Shown here piece by piece: positions 33,471-45,008 of a DNA stretch of 64,000 bases; the first letter of the stretch is position 1; every line of letters starts with the position of its first letter. Origin of the DNA: Meloidogyne chitwoodi (Eukaryota; Nematoda; Chromadorea; Rhabditida; Meloidogynidae); contig JACZZP010000018.1 in the NCBI GenBank assembly GCA_015183035.1, positions 1,860,001-1,924,000 of the forward strand. The letters are read 5' to 3'. A program made the translations under genes and the position numbers. The notes under the pieces are model-generated. The model was not told the DNA's origin. It worked only from the letters and a program-made list of their open reading frames with translations, and ran no database searches.

Positions 33471-35330
33471 ATGTTCTCCAAGAGAATAAGCGCCTCTTCA
33501 GCACTTCCTACCCAATTTGAAGGAACACCGTAAATTTACTTTTATTAATAACTTATTTGTTTCAATTTTAATAAACTTTAGTGGTGTGTATGCAAAACGT
33601 GAGAGTCCGCCACAGATTCCACCGACTATTGGTATATACTTTAAATTAATTATTTTTTATTTTTAAATTTAGTTGAACGAGCTCCAAATTTAAAAGATTT
33701 CCGTTCTTTGAGCTCCAGCCGTGTGTCACTTATACGTTCACGTTTGGATTCTTCCTCAGCTTCGATCGCACCTCCATTTCCAACTATTACTCCTACGCCT
33801 GTAATTTTGGAAAAAGTATCATTTTAAATTTTTTTAATGCAGAAAATCAATAAATTTTAGCAATAAGGATAAAAAGCTTTTCTATTTATTATTTTAAAGG
33901 TTGATAACAGCAACAAAAACATTAACTGTGGATTTACTGGCCGAGGCAATAGTAGCGATGGTAGTGGAGGTTCAGTAATTCGAAGACTCTCACACACACC
34001 ACAACAAACCCAGAGTAAAGCAGCACCTCGTCACGAACTTTCTTCTCATTCTTTTAATGTTCCAACTTCTTCCTCCCATTATCCAGCCGCTGCATTTCGG
34101 AATAAAACACAAACATCACATTTTAATAATACAAATGCTCAACATAGGCGTTTTGGCAAACCGGCTTCACTCGAAAATGCTAGAGATAGTCATGACTCAT
34201 CCGTTGAAGCAAACGGTGCTACTTCTACAACAAATCATTATTCAAAAGGGCGTTTGGGTCCATCTGTCAGTTTTGGAAAGTGAGTTTCAGGTTTTGGGTT
34301 CAAATATTCTTTTTAATTTTGTGAATTATCTTAATCTATTTTAGCGTTGTCGAATCACTTATTCCTCCTCCAATTGCCTTCCAAAAAGTGTATGCTTCCG
34401 CTGCAATTTCAGAACAAAATCGGCAGGATTACTGGGGCGGACAACAAATAATAAATAATAGCATTATTGGCTCCCACTCGAGTTTATTAGCAACGCCTAC
34501 TAATGAAACAACTGGAAAATTGGATTTGGACCGATTTCCTCAAGGATGGGAAGTTGCATTGACTTCAGAGGGTGTTCGCTACTACATTGATCGTTAAAAT
34601 TATAAATTTATTTTTAAAACTAAAATTGTAAAATTAAGATAATAATGGTCGTACACATTGGATTCATCCATTAGCACCAGAGAATTTGGCACCTGGATGG
34701 ACAAAGATTTTTGATAAAGTTCATGGAGTCGTTTACTATAAGTTAATTTACTTAAAAAATGTTGCATTAAGAAACTATTAATGTTTAGTCACATTGAACG
34801 ACGTTCCCAATTTGAACATCCTGGTTTTGCTGCTTCTACAACTCTTTCTGTGTCAATGCTTCCAACAATACATGGGTCAGCTTCATTTCAATCTACTGAA
34901 GATCAACAAGCTGGGCAAGAGGATGAAGAACTTACTGAAGAGAAGTCACAAAATAATTATCTTCCAATAAGTTTAAAGCAAAAATCTTTAAAAATCTATA
35001 AAATATTGATTTAGGTGAAGATGAAATAACTGATTCAACTATAAAAGACGAAATAATTAATAATGAAGATGTGCCTAATTGGCTGAAACTTTATTCTTTA
35101 GCTCCCTCAAATGCTGATCATTTGCTCAATTTTAATTTATTTAAGCTTAGCCATCTTGAGCTTTTTGATAGTAAGAATATTTTATTATTTTTAAATTTTA
35201 TTTTGAAGGGAAAATAATGAAACTCTACAAATCTGAAGTATTAAACATTGTACGAAAATATGATCGAGCAATGTCGGAAGTGGATGGAGAATTAATGATT
35301 CGACGCCGAAAGCAGCTCCATCCTATATAA
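33471..35330 (+). CDS. sav-1: Salvador/SAV1 homologue (WW-WW-SARAH Hippo scaffold)
   Basis: Salvador binds Hippo (MST) kinases through its SARAH helix and promotes Warts/LATS phosphorylation. The N-terminal part MFSKRISASSALPTQFEGT...VYAKRESPPQIPPTI resembles the SAV start. A long Ser/Thr/His-rich linker follows. The first WW domain starts FPQGWEVALTSEGVRYYID (34,540-34,590) and continues through NNGRTHWIHP; the second is APGWTKIFDKVHGVVYYNH and RRSQFEHP (34,690-34,825). The C-terminal helix VPNWLKLYSLAP...IMKLYKSEVLNIVRKYD (35,070-35,270) is the SARAH region, ending KQLHPI. Both WW domains keep the first Trp; the second position is W in the first domain and F in the second. Seven or so short introns. 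The MIA40-like gene starts 217 bp downstream on the same strand. Confidence 0.85.
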
Positions 35331-35547
35331 TTTTAAAAATAGTTTTTTTAAACTTTCATTAAAATTTATGTGCCTTTTGCCATCAACAGATTTATAAATA
35401 TTGTAATTAAATGTTAAAAACATGTATAACATTAAAGATAAATCTATTAACATTTTTTCCTTGTTCAAATAGGTATTTGAATCTAATAGAAGAAAAAGTA
35501 TTTTTTGTGTGTTAAGGTCTTGATTAATTAATATTTTATTTCGCAGA

Positions 35548-36145
35548 ATGTTTTCATATTTATCAAAATTTTTATCAATTTTAAAAATTGCCAATTTACA
35601 AGAAAATCGTAATGAAGGTGGTGATAATAGAAGCGGCAGTAATAAACCGCAAGAAAAGGTTTATTTATATTTAAATTTTAATAAAAATACTTTTAGATTA
35701 TTTACATTACAAAACAAGAATTCCTTGAACCAATTAAAGACGAATATGTTAAATCAATATCCAAACTGTCTCCAGAAGAGATTTATGATAATTATAATCC
35801 AGGTTTTATTTTTATTTATAAATAGAATATTTTTATCAAAGATACCACTTTTTAGGTCCAACAAACCCAGATGGATCTATTAATTTTGAATGTCATTGCG
35901 TCTCACATATTGTCGCTAGTCCATGTGGTCATGAATTTCGCAAAGCAATGACATGCCAAAAATCTTCTAGTGAAAAGGAATTGGAAAAAGGGGCCTGTGG
36001 AGAGGAATTTATGAATTTTTTGGAATGTGTTATTTCATCTGGATGTTTTAGAAGTATTTTTTCTGAAAAAATAAAAAACATAATAACATTTTATATTTTA
36101 GGGAGTGTTGAAGAAGAGCTAAAAACAAAGAAGGATGAAGATTAG
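35548..36145 (+). CDS. MIA40/CHCHD4-like protein with a CHC redox motif
   Basis: MIA40 is the oxidoreductase that imports and oxidises small cysteine proteins in the mitochondrial intermembrane space. Four exons give about 165 residues. IIYITKQEFLEPIKDEY corresponds to the conserved N-terminal part. GSINFECHCVSHIVASPCG (about 35,873-35,930) aligns with the human INWNCPC region, then come twin CX9C motifs CGHEFRKAMTC and CGEEFMNFLEC, an extra Cys in SSGCF, and an acidic tail. The redox CPC motif reads Cys-His-Cys. An N-terminal extension of about 36 residues (MFSYLSKFLSILKIANLQ) could be a presequence or anchor, as in fungal Mia40. It lies 217 bp downstream of Salvador, a likely operon. Confidence 0.85.
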
Positions 36146-36358
36146 GTAAAATATGTACTTTTTTGTTGACCTTTATTTGATAGTTTAAAAATGTGTTCCA
36201 TTTTTTAATTTTGATTTTAGAGGTTAACAAAGTATTCCAATTTTTTAAATGTCTTTTAGGATAGTTTATTGAAAACTCTTGTCTTAAAACTATTTATACT
36301 TAAAATGTTTAAAAACGAATTTATTCAAATCAAAAAAAATTATACAAATTTATTCTAA

Positions 36359-38352
36359 TTATTTTCCACTTCCAAGTCTCATCCGAATAGGGGCTCTTTG
36401 TCCACCACCCCTGTTGAGGATAGATTGTTGTTCAGTCTTTCGAAGTGTTTCCTTTTCACGATCAAGCTCAATTCTCTTCTCTTCAAAACGTCTTTTAGAT
36501 TCTAACATTTGGAGGCGCTCATCGCTCTTAAAGTCGAATTATATTAATTTTACTTATTGTTAGAATCAACAAAAATCTTACCAAATGCTTTTCTGATTCT
36601 TCAAGCTGTCTTATTTTTTCAGCAAGCGTCCTTTCCATGCCAAGACAACGCTCCTTGGACTCGTTCTTTAGATTAAGTAAAATATTAAAATTTAATAGGA
36701 AACAAAACCTCTCGTCTTTGGATAGCTTCCATTTCCTCCTTAAGTTCTGATTCAATTTGTAGTCTTAGTCTTTGTTCCATATCAATCTGAAAATTAAAAA
36801 ATTATTTATGTTAATCAAAATAGGGCAATCCTTAACAATTGGGGCTCCACCCCAAATATTCGCAGTGGCATAGTAAAAACGTGTTTTTAGGGGTTATCGA
36901 GGTCGCTGATTACGAATCTGGGTAATCTTCACCAATCTGGGCGCCACCCCAAATAATCGCACCGGAATAGTAAAAACGTGTTTTTAGGGGTTATCGAGGT
37001 CGCTGATTACGAATCTGATATTAGTTTTTTCTTATCACTAATTTTAAAAATCACAGATTTTATCAAGATTTTCGCTCAATTACTGATTAAATGATGGTCA
37101 TAATGGAGGTACAGACCGTAAAATGTTACGTTGTTGTAAAAATCGAATAGCAGATTCTTGTGTATTAATAAGTTGAGTAATTTGGAAAATATTCATGATA
37201 AAGTCTGTGATTTTAAAAATTAGTGATAAAATGATAAGGATTAGTGATAAGAAAAAACTGATATCAGATTCGTAATCAGCGACCTCGATAACCCCTAAAA
37301 ACACGTTTTTACTATTCCGGTGCGATTATTTGGGGTGGCGCCCAGATTGGTGAAGATTACCCGAATCTGATATCAGTTTTTTCTTATCACTAATCCTTAT
37401 CATTTTATCACTAATTTTAAAAATCAAAGATTTTATCATGGATATTTTCCAAATTACTCAACTTATTAATACAAACGAATCTGCTATTCAATTTTTACAA
37501 CAACGTAACATTTTATGGTCTGTACCTCCATTATGCCCATCATGTAATCAGCAAATGGGCGAAAATCCCGAGAAAATCTATGATTTTTAAAAGTAGTGAT
37601 AAGAAAAAACTAATATCAGATTCGTAATCAGCGACCTCGATAACCCCTAAAAACACGTTTTTACTATGCCACTGCGAATATTTGGGGTGGAGCCCCAATT
37701 GTTAAGGATTGCCCAAAATAGTTAACCTTTGCAGCACTAACTCTCTCGCGAATTATCTCCTCAATGTCACCAAGCCTGCTTGATACCTAAAAACAAAAAT
37801 TTTTATTCTCTCAATTTTGAATTAGAGCCCCAAAAATTGAGCTTTCTTATCAAGAAGCAGGTAGACAGTTACCACTTATGGCTTTCGAGCATTTTTGTTT
37901 TTTCGAGCACTCCTCCCATGTGTACACAAGTCCGCCCTCTTTTCAACGATTTAAAAATTCCATTAGTATAAATTAATTAATGCACAAGAAGTTTGTCAAT
38001 TAGAAACCTTCGCGCAATTGGCGTCGAAACTCACTTGATCGTTTATCTTTTCCTGCAGCCATTCAACAGTTTTCTTATCAAGCTGTGCCATGTTTATACT
38101 GCCTCCACCAAGTTCACATACAACATCTACAGGTGCATAGATTCTATCACTGGGTGACACGCTTTTAGACCTAAATAAAAATAATTTTTTAAATTATTTA
38201 AGAAATGTAAACCTGTCCCTTCCACGACGTTTTTCAGAACGGGAAGATTTCTTGTGTCTACGTTCAGAACTTTCATGTGATCTAGAACGTTTCCGAGTAG
38301 ATCGGCGCCTGTCGCGATCACGGCTTTCAGATCGACGTGAGTGAGAAGGCAT
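36359..38352 (-). CDS. ARGLU1-like arginine/glutamate-rich nuclear protein
   Basis: ARGLU1 links Mediator-dependent transcription and splicing in vertebrates. The N-terminal part is an RS-type basic region (SRRSESRDRDRRRSTRKRS, 38,345-38,225). A middle segment contains VEWLQEKINDQVSSRLGDIE and a long charged coiled coil follows (EQRLRLQIESELKEEMEAIQ; GMERTLAEKIRQLEESEKH; ESKRRFEEKRIELDREKE). It ends ILNRGGGQRAPIRMRLGSG, comparable to the conserved ARGLU1 C terminus. About 220 residues. The intron between IDMEQRLR... and RERVSAAK is enlarged by a nested pair of transposons (36,824-37,713). The family call rests on architecture and the C-terminal match. Confidence 0.7.
36816..37721. mobile_element. 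Outer inverted-repeat transposon with target duplications, in an ARGLU1-like intron
   Basis: The element runs 36,824-37,713 and is bounded by CAAAATAG on both sides (36,816-36,823 and 37,714-37,721), a perfect 8-bp target duplication. Ends are GGCAATCCTTAACAATTGGG and its exact complement; the inverted repeats extend over 90 bp or more. Removing the inner insertion and one copy of its duplication leaves 441 bp. The core encodes a fragment, MDIFQITQLINTNESAIQFL ending in VPPLCPSCNQQMG (37,438-37,560), resembling the N-terminal zinc-ribbon part of ISXO2/IS1595-type (Merlin) transposases, followed by a stop. The 8-bp duplication fits Merlin. Non-autonomous; the superfamily is an inference. Confidence 0.85.
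36913..37369. mobile_element. Inner copy of the same transposon family, nested and inverted
   Basis: A 441-bp element (36,921-37,361) begins GGTAATCTTCACCAATCTGG and ends with its complement. It is flanked by CGAATCTG at 36,913-36,920 and 37,362-37,369, a perfect 8-bp duplication of sequence belonging to the outer element. Its minus strand carries the related fragment MNIFQITQLINTQESAIRFL...VPPL (37,197-37,100), so it sits in the opposite orientation to the outer copy. The outermost 30 or so bases differ between the copies, while the AGTAAAAACGTGTTTTTAGG block and what follows are shared. Confidence 0.85.
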
Positions 38353-39037
38353 GTTAATTTAACTATTTAAAAGAACACTTAAAAAATTTTTAATTGGTAA
38401 AAATTTTAATGTAATTATCTTGTTACACCTAGAGGCTAAATTATTCAGACGATCCTTACACTCTCTCGTCCTCTGTATTTCTAGCCGTATTAAAGGAACA
38501 TGCCATTTGGGTACACCTCAACTGAGCTGCACGACTGAGTCTGGCTCAACTGAGTCACGCTTTGTTCAAATTCAACCAAATTCGTTTATTTTATCAGCTC
38601 GAAGAGCTCTTTTTTAAATGAGCTTTCATTTGTATTTTTTTTATAATTCGTATATAGGAAAAAACTTGAGTTAAACTTTAAAACGGTGAATCAGTTGAGC
38701 CAGACTCAGTCGTGCCGGAGTTGAACTGCTCCCTGCCATTTCGTCCAATTTGTTGCGGAAATTTTCACGAATGACACATCCGACATGTCGCCGGCCGATT
38801 TGCCGCAAGTAGTCTCTAGTTTCCACTTTATCTCTAATTCTCTTTGTTTACATACGCGACATGTCGGGTTGTACCCTTCTCGAAAATTGTCTACGACAAA
38901 TCGGCCATGATAAGCCGCCGTTTAAACGTCAAAATAAAAAGTTACAAAACACCAAATATAAAAAACATCTTAATTTTTTTAATCTTTCTGTGGTTTTTAT
39001 TTTTTTATTAAATGATTTTACTAATTTTTATTTTCAG
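38353..39037. repeat. Divergent intergenic region holding inverted repeats
   Basis: Between the ARGLU1-like and GluRS starts. Arms at about 38,529-38,556 (GCACGACTGAGTCTGGCTCA) and 38,692-38,718 (TGAGCCAGACTCAGTCGTGC) form an inverted repeat with a loop of about 140 bp. To its right are GC-rich palindromic pieces (CGACATGTCG at about 38,789 and 38,866; GGCCGATTTG and CAAATCGGCC) around a TTTATCTCTAATTCTCTTT block that also occurs at about 33,117. These look like two adjacent or nested MITE-type elements. The gene promoters must lie within or beside them. Confidence 0.6.
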
Positions 39038-42000
39038 ATGGATTCATTAAATAAAACCCACATGATTTTTATGTCAAGTGATTTCCCTTATTATGGATCT
39101 TTACTTACGCTTCGTGCTTTAGAAATTGATCTTGCTAAGATTGTTTGTATTATTAATAATGACGCCAATTCGCAACTGCTCCAAAAATGTGGTTTGCATG
39201 TGTATGTTTTTATAATAAAACTTGGGTTTATTAAAGATTAATGCTTAAATATAATTTCAAGAGATGGAATGTTGTTAAACAATGATTCAACAATTGCTCG
39301 ATTTATTGCAAGAAACTGTTCAAATCTTTTACCACAAAGAGATATAAAAGAGCGATTTTCTATTGAGAATTTAGTTTCTTTGTTTGAATTGATTAACGAA
39401 AAATCTGCAGGCCAACAAATAAAAAACGAAGCTGAAAAACAAATTATTGAACTGGCTGTTGAAAGTTTGAAAAATAATGAATTTATTGTTGGAAAAGCAC
39501 TTAGTCTGGCAGATTTGTTATTTTTTGTTTTTCTTTTGGATCGAAAACAAGTAAGTATTGTCCATATTTTAATTTTAAACTTTTACTTTATATAAGTGGA
39601 ATCTTTTTTAAATATATTTTAGATTTTGACTTCTAAAATTGAATTCAAACGACATTTTGATATGATATTACATAATGAACATTTTAAAACTGTTCACAAC
39701 TTTGTTGAAAAAATTAAAGTTCAAACCTCTTCGCAAGTTGGTGAAAATAAGAATATTTCTGAGGATAAAAAGCCAAAGGAAAAGAAGAAATTAAATGATG
39801 TCAAAAAAGATGAAAAGGTTTTTAATTTTATTTATTACTATAAATAATATAGATTAATTTCGAGTATTTTACTCACAACTAAACCCGACTTTTAAAATAT
39901 AACATATACTAATACCAGTATTTTTTAGAAACCTATGAAGCAACAAACAAAAGATGAAGGAAAATTTGTTGAACTTGAAGGAGCGGAAATGGGAAAAGTT
40001 GTTGTTCGATTTCCTCCTGAGGCTAGCGGGTAAAGTTTTTCTAAAAATTATATTAAATTATGAATTTAAGTTATTTACATATTGGGCATGCCAAAGCTGC
40101 ATTACTAAATCAGCATTATCAACAAACATTTTGTGGAAAGTTAATTTTACGTTTTGATGATACAAATCCTGCAAAAGAAGATGCACACTTTGAAGAGGTT
40201 TTGTTTTTGTTTTTGATTAAATTTTGAATTTTATATTTCTTAGGTCATTATTGATGATTTACGAATGTTGAAAATTCAACCGGATCAGCTAACACGTACA
40301 TCAGATCATTTTGACTTACTCATCAATTATTGCGAACAGCTTTTGAAAGAAGGAAAGGCTTATGTTGATGATACAGATTCTGAAACAATGCGCAAGGAGC
40401 GTGAAGAAAGGATTGAATCAAATAATAGAAATAATTGTAAAAAAGTTTATAATTTTTATTTATGAAACATTTTCAGCTCCTGAAGAAAATATGGCTCTAT
40501 GGAAAGAAATGGTTTTAGGAACTGAAAAAGGTCTTTTATGCTGTGTTCGAATTAAAATTGACATGAAAAGCAACAATGGAGCTTTACGAGATCCAACGAT
40601 TTATCGCTGCAAGACTGAACCACATTTACGTTTTGGAGACAAATACAAGTAAATATATGTTTTACCTTTAAAATAAATGTAAATTATTAGTGTCTATCCT
40701 ACCTATGACTTTGCTTGTCCAATTGTGGACAGTATTGAAGGAGTGACACATGCACTCAGAACAACAGAGTATACAGACCGTGATGATCAATATTTCTTTA
40801 TTTGTGATGCTTTAAGACTCAGAAAACCGTATATTTGGGCATATTCTCGATTAAATATGACTAACACTGTGATGAGCAAGAGAAAGGTTTTGCAATTTTT
40901 ATAATCATTTGAAACTTCTTTGGATTTATTAATTTTATTAAGCTTACTTGGCTAGTAGATGAACAAATTGTTGACGGATGGGATGATCCTCGAATGCCTA
41001 CTGTGAGAGGTGTAATGCGACGTGGCTTAACAGTAGAAGTATAACTAAATGACATATTTAGGTTTTTATAATATCTAAATAATTTTTAGGGGCTCAAGCA
41101 ATTTATTCTGGCTCAAGGTGGGAGTCGTTCAGTTGTCACAATGGAATGGGATAAAATATGGGCATTCAATAAAAAGGTCATCGATTCCATTGCCCCTCGC
41201 TATACTGGTCTTGATGATTCATTAGAAATTGTGTCTGTTAAAATTATCAATCAGGTGGAAACTGAAACTCGTCCAATACCTTTACTTCCAAAGGTTTAAA
41301 AATAATTAAGAGAATATTTTTAAAAATTATGGTAAATAACCAGTTGGTGTCCTACCTGCCCGCAAAGAGAATTCGCTCTTTTCTTTCCTTCTCTTGCATT
41401 TTTGGCGTTAGGAGAAGTGCACTCTTATTTTTCCTCTACAATATAATATTCCTTTTGGCACTTGGAAAGAAAGAGATAAAATAATTAAAATTAATTAATA
41501 ATAAAGTGAAAATATATCTATTTTAAAAGTGACTAAAGATTAATAATCAAAGATAGAAGATCAGTTGGATAACAACCTTTTATTGGATTATTTAAGGGAT
41601 AAAAACCAGTAAAAGGACAACTATTTAGGTAATTCAGTTTTTGTAATATGTCTCATTTTACGGACAATTCTGAATCTTAATCACTTTATTATTAATTAAT
41701 TTTAATTATTTTATCCCTTTCTTTCCAAGTGCCAAAAGGCATATTACAGTGTACAGGAAAAATAAGCGTGCACTTCTCCTAACGCCAAAAATGCAAGAGA
41801 AGGAAAGAAAAGAGCGAATTCTCTTTGCGGACAGGTAGGACACCAACTGGTTATTTACCAAAATTATTTTAAGGAACCAGAAGGTGCAAAAAAAGATGTT
41901 TGGTTTGGAAAAGAATTGTTTATAGAACAAATTGATGCAAATTTGATGAAACCTGGCGATTCTGTTACTTTTGTAAATTGGGGCAATATGCGTGTATTAG

Positions 42001-42528
42001 ACGTTATTCGTGATGATAAAACTGCAAAGGTCGTTAAGGTTGAGGTTGAATTGGACTTGGATAATAAAGTTTGTTTGATGAACTGATTTTTTAATCTTCA
42101 ACTTGATCAAATTAATATTTTAAATTTTTAGGATTATAAGAAAACACTTAAAGTAACTTGGCTAACAAATACAGAAACAAAAAATAATTTTGTAGTAAAA
42201 ACTGTTCATTATAATCATATTATTGACAAAGCTATAATAGGAAAAGATGAAGATTGGAAGCAATTTGTTAATCGTGATAGTGTTGTAAGTTATTTATTTT
42301 AATTTTTAAATTAATTTTATCTAACATTTTTTTAAGCATTATAATTCTTTATTGGTGGAATCAGCAATGAAAAATGTTGAAAAGGGTGATATTATTCAAA
42401 TACAAAGAAAATCCTTTTATATTTGTGATTCAAAATCTGAAGAAAGCCTTGTACTTATTGAAATTCCTGATGGAAAGGAAGCAGCAACGACAAAAAAGTC
42501 AAAAAATGATGGACAAAAGAATTGTTAA
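39038..42528 (+). CDS. ears-1: Glutamyl-tRNA synthetase, cytosolic
   Basis: Class I synthetase charging tRNA-Glu. An N-terminal GST-like domain ([20 protein letters not shown] to about 39,720) and a Lys-rich linker precede the catalytic domain, [20 protein letters not shown] then [14 protein letters not shown], with the HIGH signature at 40,078-40,089 completed across an intron. [21 protein letters not shown] and [20 protein letters not shown] follow, then the KMSKS-type VMSKRK (40,872-40,886). The C-terminal anticodon-binding beta barrels run from about 41,100 to 42,480. About 730 residues, without a fused ProRS or WHEP domain, unlike vertebrate EPRS. AG directly precedes the ATG, suggesting trans-splicing. 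One intron contains a 529-bp transposon. CWC22 starts 159 bp downstream, a likely operon. Confidence 0.93.
41323..41867. mobile_element. 529-bp inverted-repeat element with 8-bp target duplication in a GluRS intron
   Basis: The element occupies 41,331-41,859, flanked by AAAATTAT at 41,323-41,330 and 41,860-41,867. The inverted repeats are about 178 bp each (41,331-41,508 and 41,682-41,859), starting GGTAAATAACCAGTTGGTGT and differing by only about ten bases. The 173-bp centre has no coding capacity. Long arms, 8-bp duplication and no ORF make it a fold-back or MITE element. The GG(T/C)AA terminus resembles that of the nested elements at 36.8-37.7 kb, but the rest does not. The transcript of this intron could form a near-perfect double-stranded stem of about 175 bp. 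Confidence 0.9.
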
Positions 42529-42687
42529 AATATTTCTAGATTTTATCGTTTTTACCATTTTGTTTTTTAGTATATATTTTTTTAATTCGAGCCTTTACTT
42601 CTTATTTAGCAATTTTTGGTGCTATATTTAAATATTTTGTTTGTTAAAACAAATTAAACTATAAAGTTTTTTAGATAATTAAAAATT

Positions 42688-45008
42688 ATGGAAAATACCT
42701 CAGAATTTATCGAGCGAAGTGCAGAAACAATTGCAAAGGATGCTGAGGCTGGAGCTGCTGCCGGGAGTTCAACTGTATTAAGTAAAGCTGGAGGTGCGTA
42801 TATTCCACCGGCGAGGCTCCGTATGATGCAAAAATCTTTGGCAGCCGATAAAAGCTCAGAAGCTTATCAGAGAGCAAATTGGGAACGACTGAAACGCAAA
42901 ATTCATGGTCAAATCAACCGTTTGAACGTTTCTAATATTGTAGATGTGGCAAGAACGTTATTGCGTGAGAATTTGATACGTGGAAGGTTTTTTTACTTTT
43001 TGCTATTAAATTTAGAAAATTTATTGTTTCGTTCATCTAGTTTTCTGTTTATTTTTTATTTTCAGAGGTCTTTTTGCTCGTTCTATTATTCAAGCTCAAG
43101 CATTTTCTCCTTCATTTTCTCATGTATTTGCAGCACTTGTTGCCATTATAAATTCCAAATTTCCAAATACCGGAGAATTAGTTTTGAGACGTCTTATAAT
43201 TCAATTTAAACGTTCTTTTCGTCGTAATGACAAACAAACTTGTGTTACAGTTTGTAAATTTATTGCACATTTGGCAAACCAACGAGTTGCACACGAAATT
43301 TTAGTATTAGAGATGCTTGTTTTGTTGATGCAGAGACCTACAGATGATTCAATTGAAGTAACAGTGACATTATTAAAGGAATGCGGAGCAATGCTTATTA
43401 AAGTAACACCAAAGGGTTCAATAGGTTAGTTATTTTTACGTAAATGGGAAAAATAGTTTAATCTTTTATTAACATTAATAATTATAGCCGTGTTTGAACG
43501 TATCCGTAGTATTCTCAATGACTGTGATTCCATTCAAAAACGAACCCAGTACATGATAGAAACAATGTTACATATCAGAAAAATGAAATTTGAGGTATCT
43601 TTTTTAAATAATAATTAAAATAAAATATTTATTAGGATTATCCAATGATGTTAGACGAGCTGGATTTAATTGATGAGGATGACCAGATTGCACATTTGGT
43701 GCAATTGAATCCTGAAGATGGAAAATCTTATGATCCAGAGTTGGCACTAAGTTTGTTTTTTGTTTTATTAAATTGTTTTAACAAGTTTTTTGTTTAAGAC
43801 ATTTTCAAATACGATCCGGAATTCGAAAAGAATGAAAAAGAATATGATGATATTCGCAAGGAAATAATTGGTGATGCAGACGATGATGAGGGCGGTGATA
43901 ACGATGAAGAAGCAGATGATGAAAATGATTGGGAGAAAAATGCAGCTGAAAGTTTGTTTAAAGACTTATTGTTAGAATTCTAAAAAAATTCTAAAGTATT
44001 TTGTTTCAGCAACGGCCGGAGTAATTTTGGATAAAACAGAACAAGATATTGGAGCTTTTCGCCGTAATGTTTATTTAACCATCCAGTCATCACTTGACTT
44101 TCAAGAAGCTGCACATAAACTTATTAAACATGAATTAAAACCAGAATTGGAGGTTTTTTTAGTTTTTAAATTATTTAATTAAAATATCTCTTTTAAGAAT
44201 GAACTTTGTCATATGATAGCCGATTGTTGCGCCGAACAACGCACATACCAGCCATTTTATGGATTACTAGCTGAACGTTTTTGCCGATTAAGAAAAGAAT
44301 TTCAGGTTTTCTTTTATTGTTTTAAATTTTTATATTTCCTTATTTTTAAGGAAACATTTGAACAAATTGCTCGTGATACATACAATTCTATTCACCGTTT
44401 TGATCATACCAAACTTCAAAATATTGCTAAATTTATTGCACATTTGCTTATTACTGATGCTATAAGTTGGGAAGTTTTCTCAGAAATTAAATTAACAGAA
44501 CAAGATACAACATCTGCTGGAAGAATTTATATAAAAATTCTTTTTCTAGAATTGGTGGAGAAAATGTCTTTAGTCACCACTTATAAACGATGTTCTGATC
44601 CGTTAGTTTTTTTAATTTATAAAATTTTAAATTATTTTTAGTACTTTACAAACTGCAATGGAAGGTCTTTTTCCACGTGACAATCCTCAAAATACTCGAT
44701 TTGCGATAAATTATTTTTCTTTAATTGGACTTGGGGCACTCACGTATTTATTTAATTCTTTCAAATAATTTTTCAAAAATATTTTTAGTGTAGATTTGCG
44801 TGAACATTTACAAAAACGTCTGGACAAGGAACGAAAGAAAATAGCCAAAAAAGAAGTTTCTTCATCTTCTAGCAGTTCTTCCTCATCGTCATCCTCTTCA
44901 TCAGAATCTTCAGATGAAGAAGAAAAAATGCGAAAAAAATTAAAAAGAAGAAAATTAAAGAAAAGGGCTGAAAAAAAGGAAAATTTGAAGGTTAAAAAAC
45001 GAAAATAA
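42688..45008 (+). CDS. let-858: Pre-mRNA splicing factor CWC22 (nucampholin)
   Basis: CWC22 binds the spliceosome and escorts the exon-junction helicase eIF4A3. The protein contains [16 protein letters not shown], the family's entry motif, then a MIF4G domain ([76 protein letters not shown]). An acidic linker follows (43,880-43,945), then an MA3 domain ([40 protein letters not shown]), then [20 protein letters not shown]. The C-terminal part has a tract of 15 or more serines (about 44,857-44,910), an acidic stretch and a Lys/Arg-rich tail. About 620 residues, matching the family core. It lies 159 bp after the GluRS stop in the same direction. Confidence 0.95.

Noticed and set aside
38861..39037. 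Possible upstream in-frame extension of GluRS
   Set aside because: The frame is open through the intergenic repeat, but the acceptor TTTTCAG abuts the ATG at 39,038 and the upstream translation is not protein-like.
44857..44910. Polyserine tract in CWC22 as a possible microsatellite artefact
   Set aside because: The codons are mixed (TCA, TCT, TCG, TCC, AGC, AGT) and the frame continues into the family's charged tail, so it is a genuine Ser-rich segment.
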